From: JARIHC01 sp035546975
GTDB taxonomy: Bacteria; Patescibacteriota; Saccharimonadia; Saccharimonadales; UBA4665
Length of the DNA stretch: 27,880 bases
Assembly: GCA_035546975.1 (NCBI GenBank)
Contig: DASZVS010000004.1
Coordinates: 1 to 27,880, forward strand
Reading direction: 5' to 3'
The position numbers and the translations under genes are program-made. Positions within the stretch are counted from its first letter, which is position 1. Each line of letters starts with the position of its first letter. Shown piece by piece: positions 1-6,114 of the stretch. The notes beneath the pieces are model-generated. The model did not search any database and was not told where the DNA came from. It saw only the letters and a list, made by a program, of their open reading frames with translations.

Positions 1-2
1 GT

Positions 3-557
3 GACTACAATGGCCCAACAACCAATGACTACCTCCAAAACGGTGACAGCGCTTCCTTAAGCGACTTAACTGTCGGCGGCACTGCTAACATGACCAACCT
101 CAATGTTTCGGGAAGGGCTACACTTGCTGGGTTGGTGGTAAGTGGATCGGCAAACATTGCCACTCTAACGGTAGCCGACCTAACTGCCACAGGTAGCGCC
201 CAGTTTGCCGGTGATATAACGGTAGGCGGCCATGTCATTACGGCTGGCGCAACTCCAACTGTTCACGCGGAAGGTGCGGCGGGTTCGGGAGCGACCTGTA
301 CAGTTAAGGGCAATGACACCGGCGGCACAATTACTATCGTAACCGGCGCCAGCGGTGCGGCGGACGGGCAACAATGTACGCTTACTTTCCATACGGACTT
401 CAGCCAGGCGCCGAATCCAGTCGTTGCTCCGCGCAATAAGGTAAGCGCCCAGGCGCAAGCCTTTGTCGATGCCGACACCCACACGATGACGATAGAATTC
501 TCCAACCAGCCAGCACCGGGTACTACCTATCAGTTCAACTACTTCAATACGCAGTAG
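3..557 (+). CDS. 3' part of repeat-rich surface or fibre-like protein (partial)
   Basis: The frame is open from the left edge of the window to the TAG at 555-557, so only about 184 C-terminal residues are visible and the start lies outside. The first part is a run of short, imperfect repeats of roughly 10-12 residues with the pattern L-x-V-x-G-x-A (LTVGGTA, LNVSGRA, LVVSGSA, LTVADLTATGSA, ITVGGHV). This looks like a beta-solenoid or trimeric-fibre stalk. After it comes a compact C-terminal domain starting near GNDTGGTITI and ending in YQFNYFNTQ, rich in beta-prone residues, with two Cys (CTV and CTL) that could pair outside the cell. There is no C-terminal anchor. A cell-surface or secreted adhesin-like role is inferred from composition and repeats only. 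Phage-tail-like fibre is the main alternative, but no other phage gene is nearby. Confidence 0.7.
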   Translation, partial: DYNGPTTNDYLQNGDSASLSDLTVGGTANMTNLNVSGRATLAGLVVSGSANIATLTVADLTATGSAQFAGDITVGGHVITAGATPTVHAEGAAGSGATCTVKGNDTGGTITIVTGASGAADGQQCTLTFHTDFSQAPNPVVAPRNKVSAQAQAFVDADTHTMTIEFSNQPAPGTTYQFNYFNTQ

Positions 558-559
558 TA

Positions 560-565
560 TATAAT
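560..565 (+). promoter_or_regulatory. -10 box TATAAT for the small membrane protein
   Basis: A perfect TATAAT ends 6 bases before the ATG at 572, so transcription would start at or next to the A of the ATG (leaderless mRNA). No Shine-Dalgarno sequence fits in the gap. A -35 box is not clear. Confidence 0.5.
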
Positions 566-571
566 TCCGAT

Positions 572-877
572 ATGCTGAACCGCCGGAGAAATTTATACAT
601 CGCTATAGTGATTTCGATAGCTGCTATCGCGTGGCTTGGTCCCGTAGTGGGGGCTACGGGCAATGGCGATTGGACTTTCTTAGTGTCACTACAGCAAAAG
701 GTAGGCCTGGATACTACTTGCTATGATCCGTATGGCGGTTCAGGCGCGCAAGCCTGCCTAGATTTGCATAACAGGGGCCAAGCGATAGGTAGTGTTATTT
801 GTATGCTATTCGGGATTGTAATAGTAGTTTGTATATTCCAACTGATACATCTATGGACCAGAAGACGCCCCCGTTAG
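572..877 (+). CDS. small membrane protein with two TM segments
   Basis: A 101-residue protein that I cannot assign to a named family. It starts with a positively charged MLNRRRN, has a hydrophobic segment at about residues 8-28, a 45-residue loop containing two Cys, and a second hydrophobic segment at about 74-94, ending in RRRPR. By the positive-inside rule both ends are cytoplasmic and the Cys-containing loop is outside. It overlaps the miaA start by 25 bases, which suggests translational linkage. TATAAT lies 6 bases upstream of the ATG. Confidence that it is a real gene comes from the promoter, the clean two-TM pattern and the tight packing; function is unknown. Confidence 0.6.
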   Translation: MLNRRRNLYIAIVISIAAIAWLGPVVGATGNGDWTFLVSLQQKVGLDTTCYDPYGGSGAQACLDLHNRGQAIGSVICMLFGIVIVVCIFQLIHLWTRRRPR

Positions 878-1734
878 TAGTTATCATTGGCGAAACGGCT
901 TCCGGGAAGTCCGAGCTCGCTCTGGCGCTCGCAGAGTGCTTTGGCGGTGAAATTATCTGCGCAGACTCCTGGACGGTCAGACGGGGCGTGGACATTGGTA
1001 CGGCCAAGCCGGACTCCGAAGACCGTGCGCGCGTACCGCACCATCTCCTTGATGTCGTAGAACCATGCGGCGACTTCACGGCAGCTGTGTTCAAGGATTT
1101 AGCAAACGATGCCATACGGGATATCGCTAGCCGCGGCAAGTTGCCCGTTATGGCTGGCGGCACAGGCTTATATATAGACAGTGTGCTGTACGATTATGGT
1201 TTCTTGCCAGCTGGCGACCGGGCAGCCCGAGAGCGGTTCAATTCCATGACCGTTACCGGATTGCTCGCCCGTATTAAAGAACAGGGAATTGAGCTTGGTG
1301 ACGTCGATATACGTAATAAGCGCAGGCTCATCCGGCTTATAGAAACGAACGGCGAGCTCCCCCAGAAGAAGCAATTGCGGTCGAATACACGTATCATCGG
1401 CTTGAAAACAGAACGCGAGCGCCTAAAAGACCGGATTGAACGCCGCACTGATGCCATGATTGCCGCCGGCTTGGAAGACGAGGTCCGAGGCTTGGCGGAG
1501 CAGTATGGTTGGGGGTGCGAAGCGCTTAAGGGTGTCGGCTATGCAGAGTGGCATGACTACTTTGATGGTTCACAAACGTTGTATGAAACACGCCAAAAAA
1601 TCATCAAAGCAACCCTCGATTTGGCCAAACGGCAACGCACTTGGTTTAAACGAAACAAAAGTATTCACTGGGTTGACACCCCCGTTAATGAACAAGATAT
1701 CATAGACGAAATAACAACATTTCTGAACACATGA
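853..1734 (+). CDS. miaA: tRNA dimethylallyltransferase MiaA
   Basis: Transfers a dimethylallyl group to N6 of A37 in tRNAs that read UNN codons, the first step of i6A/ms2i6A formation. The 293-residue length matches the family (about 300). The P-loop GETASGKS is near the N terminus. The substrate motif is DSWTVRRGVDIGTAKP, and GTGLYIDS plus the C-terminal QRTWFKRN segment are also present. The ATG at 853 is chosen because the protein then begins MDQKTPPLVVIIGE, like other MiaA proteins; the frame runs 18 codons further upstream but that part does not resemble the family. The normally Tyr/Phe-Arg end of the substrate motif reads Val-Arg-Arg. The gene overlaps the small membrane protein gene by 25 bases and ends in TGA. 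Confidence 0.96.
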   Translation: MDQKTPPLVVIIGETASGKSELALALAECFGGEIICADSWTVRRGVDIGTAKPDSEDRARVPHHLLDVVEPCGDFTAAVFKDLANDAIRDIASRGKLPVMAGGTGLYIDSVLYDYGFLPAGDRAARERFNSMTVTGLLARIKEQGIELGDVDIRNKRRLIRLIETNGELPQKKQLRSNTRIIGLKTERERLKDRIERRTDAMIAAGLEDEVRGLAEQYGWGCEALKGVGYAEWHDYFDGSQTLYETRQKIIKATLDLAKRQRTWFKRNKSIHWVDTPVNEQDIIDEITTFLNT

Positions 1735-1759
1735 CGTTCCGTTTGGCTCTATGTTTTGC

Positions 1760-1765
1760 TACAAT
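1760..1765 (+). promoter_or_regulatory. -10 box TACAAT before the leader ORF
   Basis: TACAAT ends 6 bases before the ATG at 1772, the same spacing as at 560-565. A weak -35 candidate, TTCCGT at 1737-1742, lies 17 bases upstream. It would begin a transcript covering the leader ORF and the winged-helix and MBL-fold genes. Confidence 0.45.
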
Positions 1766-1771
1766 GGAAAC

Positions 1772-1891
1772 ATGATTGAGCAATTATCTGAGCTTAATGC
1801 GATTGGGGGAGAGCAGCCCGAGGAAGCAATTTATTTGCTTCCCGGCGCGTTGAGAGGGGGTGGCCCCCTCTCAAGGAGGGTTTATGATTGA
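1772..1891 (+). CDS. possible 39-codon leader peptide upstream of the winged-helix gene
   Basis: A short frame beginning MIEQLSELNAIGGEQ and ending in TGA at 1889-1891, so its stop overlaps the start of the next gene (ATG at 1884) by 8 bases. Its first five residues, MIEQL, are the same as those of the downstream protein, and the coding bases agree over ATGATTGAGCAA. The start sits 7 bases after a TACAAT box, so it would be translated from a leaderless message. The frame runs through both hairpins of the leader, so ribosomes translating it would melt them and expose the strong Shine-Dalgarno at 1873-1880. This is inference; the alternatives are a chance ORF or a partial duplication of the gene's 5' end. 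Confidence 0.35.
   Translation: MIEQLSELNAIGGEQPEEAIYLLPGALRGGGPLSRRVYD
1822..1880 (+). promoter_or_regulatory. double-hairpin leader overlapping the ribosome binding site
   Basis: Two perfect hairpins lie in tandem. The first pairs GGAAGCAA (1822-1829) with TTGCTTCC (1835-1842) around a 5-base loop. The second pairs TTGAGAGGGGG (1850-1860) with CCCCCTCTCAA (1864-1874) around the 3-base loop TGG. The last bases of the second stem are the first bases of the Shine-Dalgarno AAGGAGGG (1873-1880), so folding would partly hide it. There is no U-run, so this is not an intrinsic terminator. A role in translational control is inferred. Confidence 0.6.
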
Positions 1892-2489
1892 GCAACTCTT
1901 TGGGTCAAAGACACGGGTTAAGCTTTTGCAGCTATTTTATAGCAATCCGAACCGCTCATTTTATGTGCGCGAAATTACCCGCAAGATTGACGAGCAGATA
2001 AATTCGGTCCGGCGTGAGCTAAGCAACCTCTTGAGCATTGGCATTATCGTTTCCGAAAACACCAACAATAAGCTGTATTATGAGGTTAACCAAAATTTTG
2101 AGTTCTATAAGCCGCTGCAAGAGATTTTCGGCGGCGGCGTAAAGAAGACCGCAACCAAAAAAGCTGACAATGCCGCCACTGCGGACGATCCGGAGCAGAG
2201 CGCAGACTTAAAGGCTATCGGCCATGTTCAGCTAGCCCTGTACACCGGCCAATTTACCCGCGATGAGAGTGCTGGCGTAGATTTTTTGGTGGTAGGCGAT
2301 ATAAACCGCAATGCGCTTAAGAAATATGTCGACGAACTGGAAGCCCAAGAGGGCAAGAGCATCCGCTATGCCGCCATGAAGCTGTCCGACTTCCAGTACC
2401 GCCAGGCTATTAAAGACCGTTTTGCGGTAGCGATAGAAAACGCTAAAAAACAGATTCTAGTTGACGAAAACAATCTGTTAGAACAATAA
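1884..2489 (+). CDS. winged helix-turn-helix protein, probable transcription regulator
   Basis: A 201-residue protein. Residues 1-80 form a winged-HTH: helix MIEQLFGSKTRVKLLQLFY, then NPNRSFYVREITRKID, a recognition-like helix NSVRRELSNLLSIGI, and a wing with NNKLYYEVN. This layout is like the small ArsR-like domains that precede nucleotidyltransferase-type modules. Residues 85-110 are a charged, Ala/Lys-rich linker. Residues 115-200 are a second domain (LALYTGQFTRDE, VDFLVVGDIN, KYVDELEAQEGKSIRYAAM) whose alternating strands recall a degenerate nucleotidyltransferase fold, but I see no clear catalytic acid pattern. The ATG at 1884 is chosen for the strong AAGGAGGG 3 bases upstream. It is followed after 10 bases by the MBL-fold gene, likely the same operon. 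Target genes are unknown. Confidence 0.8.
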   Translation: MIEQLFGSKTRVKLLQLFYSNPNRSFYVREITRKIDEQINSVRRELSNLLSIGIIVSENTNNKLYYEVNQNFEFYKPLQEIFGGGVKKTATKKADNAATADDPEQSADLKAIGHVQLALYTGQFTRDESAGVDFLVVGDINRNALKKYVDELEAQEGKSIRYAAMKLSDFQYRQAIKDRFAVAIENAKKQILVDENNLLEQ

Positions 2490-2499
2490 AGGAGACAAA

Positions 2500-3120
2500 A
2501 TGGACCTGCAATTTTACGGTGCGAACTGCGTGAGCCTTACTAGCAAATCAACCCGCTTTGTTATCGATGACAATCTGGCCGAACTCGGCGGTAAAAGCAT
2601 CGTTAAAAGTGGTGACGTAGCGCTTTATACTACCCCTATGGCCGATAAGCCGGCGGCGCGCCTGGTCTTTGATGGGCCGGGAGAGTACGAGGTTGCCGAT
2701 ATTTCTATAATTGGTATTCCTGCTCGTGCACATGTAGATGAGTCAGGCGAAAACGCCACTATGTTCAAACTGGTAGTCGGCGAAAATAGTGTATTGTTTA
2801 CCGGCCATATTTATCCTGAATTAAATGACGTCCAGCTGGAGGCAATCGGCATGATCGATATTTTGGTTATACCGGTAGGTGGCAATGGCTACACCGTCGA
2901 TCCTGTGGGTGCCTTAAAGCTTATTAAGGCTATTGAGCCCAAACTCGTTATACCAACGCACTATGCCGATGAAGTACTTAAATATCCTATGCCGCAACAG
3001 GAGCTCAGCGTAGCGCTCAAAGAGCTTGGGATGGAACCCAAGGAAACAGTATCCAAGTTCAAACTCAAGCCTGCGGAGCTAACGGATGTTACGCAGCTCG
3101 TGGTGCTTGAAAAATCTTAG
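2500..3120 (+). CDS. MBL-fold hydrolase-like protein lacking the usual metal motif
   Basis: A 206-residue protein of the metallo-beta-lactamase superfamily, in the small UPF0173/UlaG-like branch: MDLQFYGANCVSL at the N terminus, FDGPGEYEVADISIIGIPA in the middle, and the late strand-helix block LVIPTHYAD. What is missing is the hallmark HxHxDH: where it should follow the third strand the protein reads SGDVALYTTPMADKP. Only scattered His remain (GHIYP, PTHY), so metal-dependent hydrolysis is doubtful. A clear AAAGGAG lies 7 bases before the ATG. It follows the winged-helix gene by 10 bases. Its stop shares TTAG with the stop of the convergent M23-like gene. Fold assignment is fairly sure, activity is not. 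Confidence 0.8.
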   Translation: MDLQFYGANCVSLTSKSTRFVIDDNLAELGGKSIVKSGDVALYTTPMADKPAARLVFDGPGEYEVADISIIGIPARAHVDESGENATMFKLVVGENSVLFTGHIYPELNDVQLEAIGMIDILVIPVGGNGYTVDPVGALKLIKAIEPKLVIPTHYADEVLKYPMPQQELSVALKELGMEPKETVSKFKLKPAELTDVTQLVVLEKS

Positions 3121-3770
3121 ATCTCTGCCTGCTGCAGAATATCGCCTTTGATCGGCGAACAGCTTTTGGCTGGCTTGAGGATACCGCGTCGCTCGCGTAA
3201 AACATCCGTAAAGTAAGGTTTTATCCCTCTGGCCGGATATAGTTCGGATTCATCTTCGTAGTGCTGCAGCCGCCCAGAGTTCTGGAGATGGTAATGGAGG
3301 TACGGGTCAGTAGAATGCCCGGAATTACCGCAGGCACCGATTACATCGCCGGTATTAACAGATTGTGCGAGCGCGACTCTAACGCTGCCTTGTTGTAGGT
3401 GTGCCAGTACGGAATATTCGCCTTCCTTGTGCCGGATTAGCACATAGTTGCCTATAGCTCGAACTGTTTCATTCGGCATGCCCGGTTCACCGTCAGGGAG
3501 CTCGTCCATGGCATCGATAACAAGACCTGGAGCAGGCGAGACTATCGGTGAACCAAAGGAGTACGAATTAGCGTTAGCAGGAAAATCCTCTCTGTAAAAG
3601 CTGCCTGAGCCGTCTACTTTGACAAAATCAAAAGCAAATCGCTGGTCGGGCGCGTTGTGCAAGCGATGATAATTGAGACGGCCGGTATCGCCGCCCCAAA
3701 AGCATAACCATTCTCCGGTGAATGGCAAATGAAGTTCGGTCTCATTCCGAAGCGGCGCTTGCAACGGCAT
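3117..3770 (-). CDS. M23-family (LytM-like) peptidase domain protein
   Basis: A 217-residue protein with the typical late M23 segment GNSGHSTDPYLHYHLQ (about residues 148-163), which holds the HxH zinc-ligand pair, and an upstream His in VLAHLQQG (about 124). Biotin-like turns GSPIVSPAPGLV and YVLIRHKEG fit the LytM barrel. The first half of the metal site, usually HxxxD, reads QRFAFDF around residues 43-49: the Asp is present but the His four residues earlier is Arg, so the ligand may be His35 or His38, or the site may be incomplete. No signal peptide is visible. It lies 19 bases downstream of rpmB and is probably co-transcribed with it. Likely acts on peptidoglycan cross-links if active. 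Confidence 0.8.
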   Translation of the reverse strand: MPLQAPLRNETELHLPFTGEWLCFWGGDTGRLNYHRLHNAPDQRFAFDFVKVDGSGSFYREDFPANANSYSFGSPIVSPAPGLVIDAMDELPDGEPGMPNETVRAIGNYVLIRHKEGEYSVLAHLQQGSVRVALAQSVNTGDVIGACGNSGHSTDPYLHYHLQNSGRLQHYEDESELYPARGIKPYFTDVLRERRGILKPAKSCSPIKGDILQQAEI

Positions 3771-3789
3771 GCAAAATACCTCGAGAGCT

Positions 3790-4002
3790 CTACTTAGAAG
3801 ATTTTTCGACGGGAGTCAGCAGGCCTTTTTTCTTGAGGGTTCGGATGGCCTGGGTGCTAAGCTTCATCGTGACTTTTTTGCCATCAACGATAAGCGTCTT
3901 TTTCTGGAGGTTAGGGCTCCAGACTTTCTTGGTATGGCGCTGGGAAAAGCTTACGTTGTGCCCGTACTGCTTGCCTTTGCCGGTGAGATCACATTTTTTC
4001 AT
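3790..4002 (-). CDS. rpmB: 50S ribosomal protein L28
   Basis: A 70-residue basic protein starting MKKCDLTGKGKQYGHNVS, with the family pattern: CxxTGKG, then the SxxxxxTKKVWSPNLQKK block, and the second half VTMKLSTQAIRTLKKKGL. It is a component of the large subunit near the peptide exit region. AAGGAA lies 5 bases before the ATG and there is a strong promoter at 4029-4057. Only one Cys remains, so there is no zinc-binding Cys set as in the CXXC forms. The length is within the bacterial range (60-78). Confidence 0.95.
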   Translation of the reverse strand: MKKCDLTGKGKQYGHNVSFSQRHTKKVWSPNLQKKTLIVDGKKVTMKLSTQAIRTLKKKGLLTPVEKSSK

Positions 4003-4028
4003 AAAAATTCCTTAAGATTCAAGGTGTT

Positions 4029-4057
4029 ATTGTAGCGGAAAGCATGTCTTAAGTCAA
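4029..4057 (-). promoter_or_regulatory. promoter of rpmB and the M23-like gene
   Basis: On the minus strand, TTGACT (4057-4052) and TACAAT (4034-4029) are separated by exactly 17 bases. The start would be near 4022, giving a leader of about 20 bases with AAGGAA in it. Confidence 0.75.
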
Positions 4058-4072
4058 CGGCCGGCCACCTGT

Positions 4073-4078
4073 TATACT
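4073..4078 (+). promoter_or_regulatory. -10 box TATACT for the M50 protease gene
   Basis: TATACT ends 11 bases before the ATG at 4090. A weak -35 (TTAAGT, 4049-4054) overlaps the -35 of the divergent rpmB promoter, so the two promoters share bases. The leader would be 4-5 bases or less. Confidence 0.5.
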
Positions 4079-4089
4079 GAAGAGTAAGT

Positions 4090-4704
4090 ATGGATTCAAA
4101 CCTGACTGGGCAGTATATCGTCTTTGCCATTATCTCTATCATCATATCTTTGGTGATACACGAGTTTATGCACGCTTATGTCGGCCATTTACTCGGTGAT
4201 ACAACCGCCGAGAGCGAGGGTAGGCTAACGCTTAATCCCCTAAGCCATATAGACCCTTTTATGACGGTAATTTTGCCGATCATAACTATCTTTACCTTCG
4301 GTGTGCCTGTACTGGCGGCCAAACCAGTGCCGTTTAATCCTGACAGGGTAAAATATGACGAATTTGGCGCGGCACTGATTGCCGCGGCGGGCCCGCTCAC
4401 TAACCTGGTGCTGGCTATTATAGGCGCGCTCATCTTTCGTTACAGTTCCGGTGTTGGTACCATGGCTGACTTCTTAAGCGTTTTTGTAACGTTGAACGTA
4501 GCACTGTTTGTCTTTAACTTTATACCAATTCCGCCCCTCGATGGCTCGCGCGTGCTCTATGCCTTTGCGCCTGAGCCCGTGCAAGATGTGATGCGCATGA
4601 TTGAGCCGTACGGCCTGATGATTATTTTCGCTCTAGTACTTTTGGGCGGTTTTGGCGGCTTCTTAAGCAACGCCAACCAAGCAATCCTTAATTTACTACC
4701 CTAG
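4090..4704 (+). CDS. M50 family site-2-type zinc metalloprotease
   Basis: A 204-residue intramembrane protease of the small Rip2/YwhC-like branch. HEFMH at residues 24-28 supplies two zinc His and the catalytic Glu inside the first TM segment. The second motif, usually N/S-x-x-P-x-P-x-L-D-G, is NFIPIPPLDGSRVL near residues 143-156 with Asp151 as third ligand. TM segments are at about 7-30, 57-78, 95-117, 128-147 and 174-194. There is no PDZ domain, so it belongs to the minimal class. In the family these enzymes cut membrane-bound regulators or leftover signal peptides. The gene stands alone between two intergenic promoters; the substrate is unknown. Confidence 0.93.
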   Translation: MDSNLTGQYIVFAIISIIISLVIHEFMHAYVGHLLGDTTAESEGRLTLNPLSHIDPFMTVILPIITIFTFGVPVLAAKPVPFNPDRVKYDEFGAALIAAAGPLTNLVLAIIGALIFRYSSGVGTMADFLSVFVTLNVALFVFNFIPIPPLDGSRVLYAFAPEPVQDVMRMIEPYGLMIIFALVLLGGFGGFLSNANQAILNLLP

Positions 4705-4731
4705 AACTGCCGCTGAGGCGTATAATAGAGA

Positions 4732-4880
4732 GCAAGTCGGGGAGCTCGTAAAAACAGCTCTTTGCCGGGCGAATGATTATCTGATACTAATCATTAGGGA
4801 GCCTAATATTTGTATCGGCCGTGGCCGGTACGTGCAGGCACCCACCTGGGACATCTCAGGTGATCAACCCGGACCCGGCC
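4732..4880 (+). ncRNA. structured RNA, 6S RNA-like
   Basis: TATAAT at 4721-4726 would start an RNA near 4732, and an intrinsic terminator follows at 4881-4912, giving about 150-180 bases, the size of 6S RNA. A closing stem pairs GTCGGG (4736-4741) with CCCGGC (4874-4879) and CCGGG (4765-4769) with CCCGG (4868-4872). The side hairpin GAGCT/AGCTC (4742-4760) sits in between. Inside are an 8-bp hairpin AATGATTA/TAATCATT (4772-4795), a stem GCCT/AGGC (4801-4839) enclosing GTATCGGC/GCCGGTAC (4812-4831), and CACCTG/CAGGTG (4843-4862). The open centre carries GAGCCTAATATTTG and CCCACCTGGGA, which resemble the GAGCCGATATTT and CACCTTGAACC parts of E. coli 6S RNA. The 6S label is tentative; that this is a free-standing RNA gene is much more certain. 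Confidence 0.55.
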
Positions 4881-4912
4881 AAAAAACCGAGCAAAACGCT
4901 GCTCGGTTTTTT
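4881..4912. terminator. bidirectional intrinsic terminator
   Basis: Perfect 12-bp stem AAAAAACCGAGC / GCTCGGTTTTTT with loop AAAACGCT. The A-run and T-run make it work on both strands: it ends the structured RNA on the plus strand and the anchored-protein gene, whose stop is at 4915-4917, on the minus strand. Confidence 0.9.
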
Positions 4913-4914
4913 AT

Positions 4915-5724
4915 TTATTCGGTAACCTCGGTGCCGCCCCACTCAATAACAGTAAAACCATGCCGTTGAAAAGGCGCGAGTGATTGGGGAGTAACTTTGC
5001 TTGGATGGGATAACGGCTTGAAAGCCATGAAAACCCTAAGCACGGAATCCGGTTTAGGCGAAACGCTCAATTTCGCGGCATTGGTGTATTCGCTGCCTGA
5101 AAAGTGGATAAGGTTGTAGGGGTTATGGGCCAACTTCGGCAGCCAAAATGCGATAAAGGCGGTGGTTTCACTCTGATTTAAGCCCATGGCGGGAAGTTGC
5201 TGTTGCAGGAATTTTTGCGTGTCATTGCCCGAGACCACGAAGCCTTTAGACATATCAAAGTGCAAGAGAGACGGATCTGGATTTCCTTCCCAGACCAGGT
5301 AAGGGTATGTTTTACCATCCGACTGGTTAGTTAGCGTGCCGTCGGGCTGGGCGGATACCTGCCAGCCTGTCTGGGCGTTATATGCCGGAATCGTTTCACT
5401 GAATCCCCCAGGGTATGAAACTTTGACATGTACGTTTTCCTGGTGAGTTGGGTATAGGTATATCACCGGTTCATATAAGGCGCCGGGTCTGAGGCAGGTC
5501 TCCTGCGTGGCATTAGGCAGGGGTGTGTAGCCAGGAGTTTCGCCGTCCGGGCAATTCCCACCGGAGCTATTGGATGTGAAATTTATATGCGGCAACAACG
5601 TGTAGTTTTTTTGGGTTTGGAATATAGCCAGTTCATATCCGGCATAAAAAACTATGATAATTCCCAGTAAAAGGATTAGTATTTTGGTTAGCCTGGAGAG
5701 TGGGGTAAGTTGGAAAAATCCCAT
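4915..5724 (-). CDS. membrane-anchored extracellular protein with a YLYP-type domain
   Basis: A 269-residue protein with one N-terminal TM segment (about 12-32, ILILLLGIIIVFYAGYEL) and no cleavage site, so it is probably anchored with the rest outside. A short Ser/Asn-rich stretch with a Cys pair (NCPDGETPG ... ETCLRPG, about 57-78) leads into a domain beginning EPVIYLYPTHQENVHVKV near residue 83 and including GWQVSAQPDGTL and YPYLVWEG. I recognise this (K/E)PVIYLYP...WEG pattern as a recurring domain of unknown function in Clostridia and candidate-phylum proteins, but cannot name an activity. TATAAT lies at 5751-5746 on the minus strand, giving a short leader of about 15 bases. The 3' end abuts the shared terminator. 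Confidence 0.75.
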   Translation of the reverse strand: MGFFQLTPLSRLTKILILLLGIIIVFYAGYELAIFQTQKNYTLLPHINFTSNSSGGNCPDGETPGYTPLPNATQETCLRPGALYEPVIYLYPTHQENVHVKVSYPGGFSETIPAYNAQTGWQVSAQPDGTLTNQSDGKTYPYLVWEGNPDPSLLHFDMSKGFVVSGNDTQKFLQQQLPAMGLNQSETTAFIAFWLPKLAHNPYNLIHFSGSEYTNAAKLSVSPKPDSVLRVFMAFKPLSHPSKVTPQSLAPFQRHGFTVIEWGGTEVTE

Positions 5725-5745
5725 GAATTTATACCTTTATCTTAG

Positions 5746-5751
5746 ATTATA
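5746..5751 (-). promoter_or_regulatory. -10 box TATAAT for the anchored protein gene
   Basis: Perfect TATAAT on the minus strand, 21 bases before the ATG at 5724. The -35 is not recognisable. Confidence 0.5.
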
Positions 5752-5812
5752 CAGTTTGAGCGATAAAACATAAACGTAATAACTCGGCAACGCCTTTATT
5801 TTGAACTGATGG

Positions 5813-5818
5813 TATAAT
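5813..5818 (+). promoter_or_regulatory. -10 box TATAAT for tRNA-Pro
   Basis: TATAAT 24 bases upstream of the mature tRNA 5' end, which leaves a 5' leader of about 18 bases for RNase P removal. The -35 is weak. Confidence 0.55.
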
Positions 5819-5842
5819 TTGACGGTTAAATAGATGACGTTT

Positions 5843-5918
5843 CGGGGTGTGGCGCAGTTGGTAGCGCGTACGGCTGGGGGCCGTGAGGTCGCAGGTTCAA
5901 GTCCTGTCACCCCGACCA
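5843..5918 (+). tRNA. tRNA-Pro, anticodon GGG
   Basis: A 76-base tRNA with all arms. Acceptor CGGGGTG/CACCCCG, D stem GCGC/GCGC around AGTTGGTA, anticodon stem TACGG/CCGTG with loop CTGGGGG, 5-base variable loop AGGTC, T stem GCAGG/CCTGT with loop TTCAAGT, and an encoded ACCA end. The loop places GGG at positions 34-36, reading CCC and CCU. The C1-G72 first pair and G37 are proline-tRNA hallmarks, which supports the assignment. Confidence 0.97.
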
Positions 5919-5955
5919 TCCCAAAGGGCCCAGCTTGGTGCTGGGTCTTTTGGGA
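5919..5955 (+). terminator. 16-bp hairpin directly after tRNA-Pro
   Basis: TCCCAAAGGGCCCAGC pairs with GCTGGGTCTTTTGGGA around loop TTGGT, 16 pairs including two G-U. It starts on the first base after the CCA. There is no clear U-run after it, so it may act as a terminator of a weak type or as a 3' processing or stability element. Confidence 0.6.
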
Positions 5956-6014
5956 TGGTGAGCGTGGCCGGCGACGAAATTGTGCGTACAGGGTCGCGGA
6001 CGAGGAACGGAGCA

Positions 6015-6038
6015 CAAAGCCAAATTTATTTGGCTTTG
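6015..6038. repeat. perfect inverted repeat between the tRNA end copies
   Basis: CAAAGCCAAAT (6015-6025) and its exact complement ATTTGGCTTTG (6028-6038) are separated by TT. A smaller hairpin, GCGCC-GAA-GGCGC, follows at about 6060-6072. Both lie inside the 159 bases bounded by the two tRNA-Pro 3' end copies. The stretch 5956-6114 holds no convincing gene. Confidence 0.75.
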
Positions 6039-6077
6039 GCGAGTACCGCAGGGAGGAGTGCGCCGAAGGCGCGCGAT

Positions 6078-6096
6078 AGTCCTGTCACCCCGACCA
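6078..6096 (+). repeat. second copy of the tRNA-Pro 3' end (19 bp direct repeat)
   Basis: AGTCCTGTCACCCCGACCA is identical to 5900-5918, the T-loop end, T-stem 3' half, acceptor 3' half and CCA of tRNA-Pro(GGG). The rest of a tRNA is absent upstream. Exact duplication of a tRNA 3' end is the usual mark of site-specific integration at a tRNA gene, but only 159 bases lie between the copies and no integrase is visible. A partial tRNA duplication or a small mobile or palindromic element is equally possible. Confidence 0.8.
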
Positions 6097-6114
6097 AAGT
6101 ATTTGTATTTGAAA

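Noticed and set aside
5737..6015. Minus-strand frame containing GVTGLEPATSRPPA and ATNCATPR
   Set aside because: This is the well-known false protein made by translating the complement of a tRNA gene; it lies opposite tRNA-Pro.
6015..6038. Inverted repeat as an insertion-sequence end
   Set aside because: No transposase and no matching distant terminal repeat; the two arms are only 2 bases apart, forming a hairpin.
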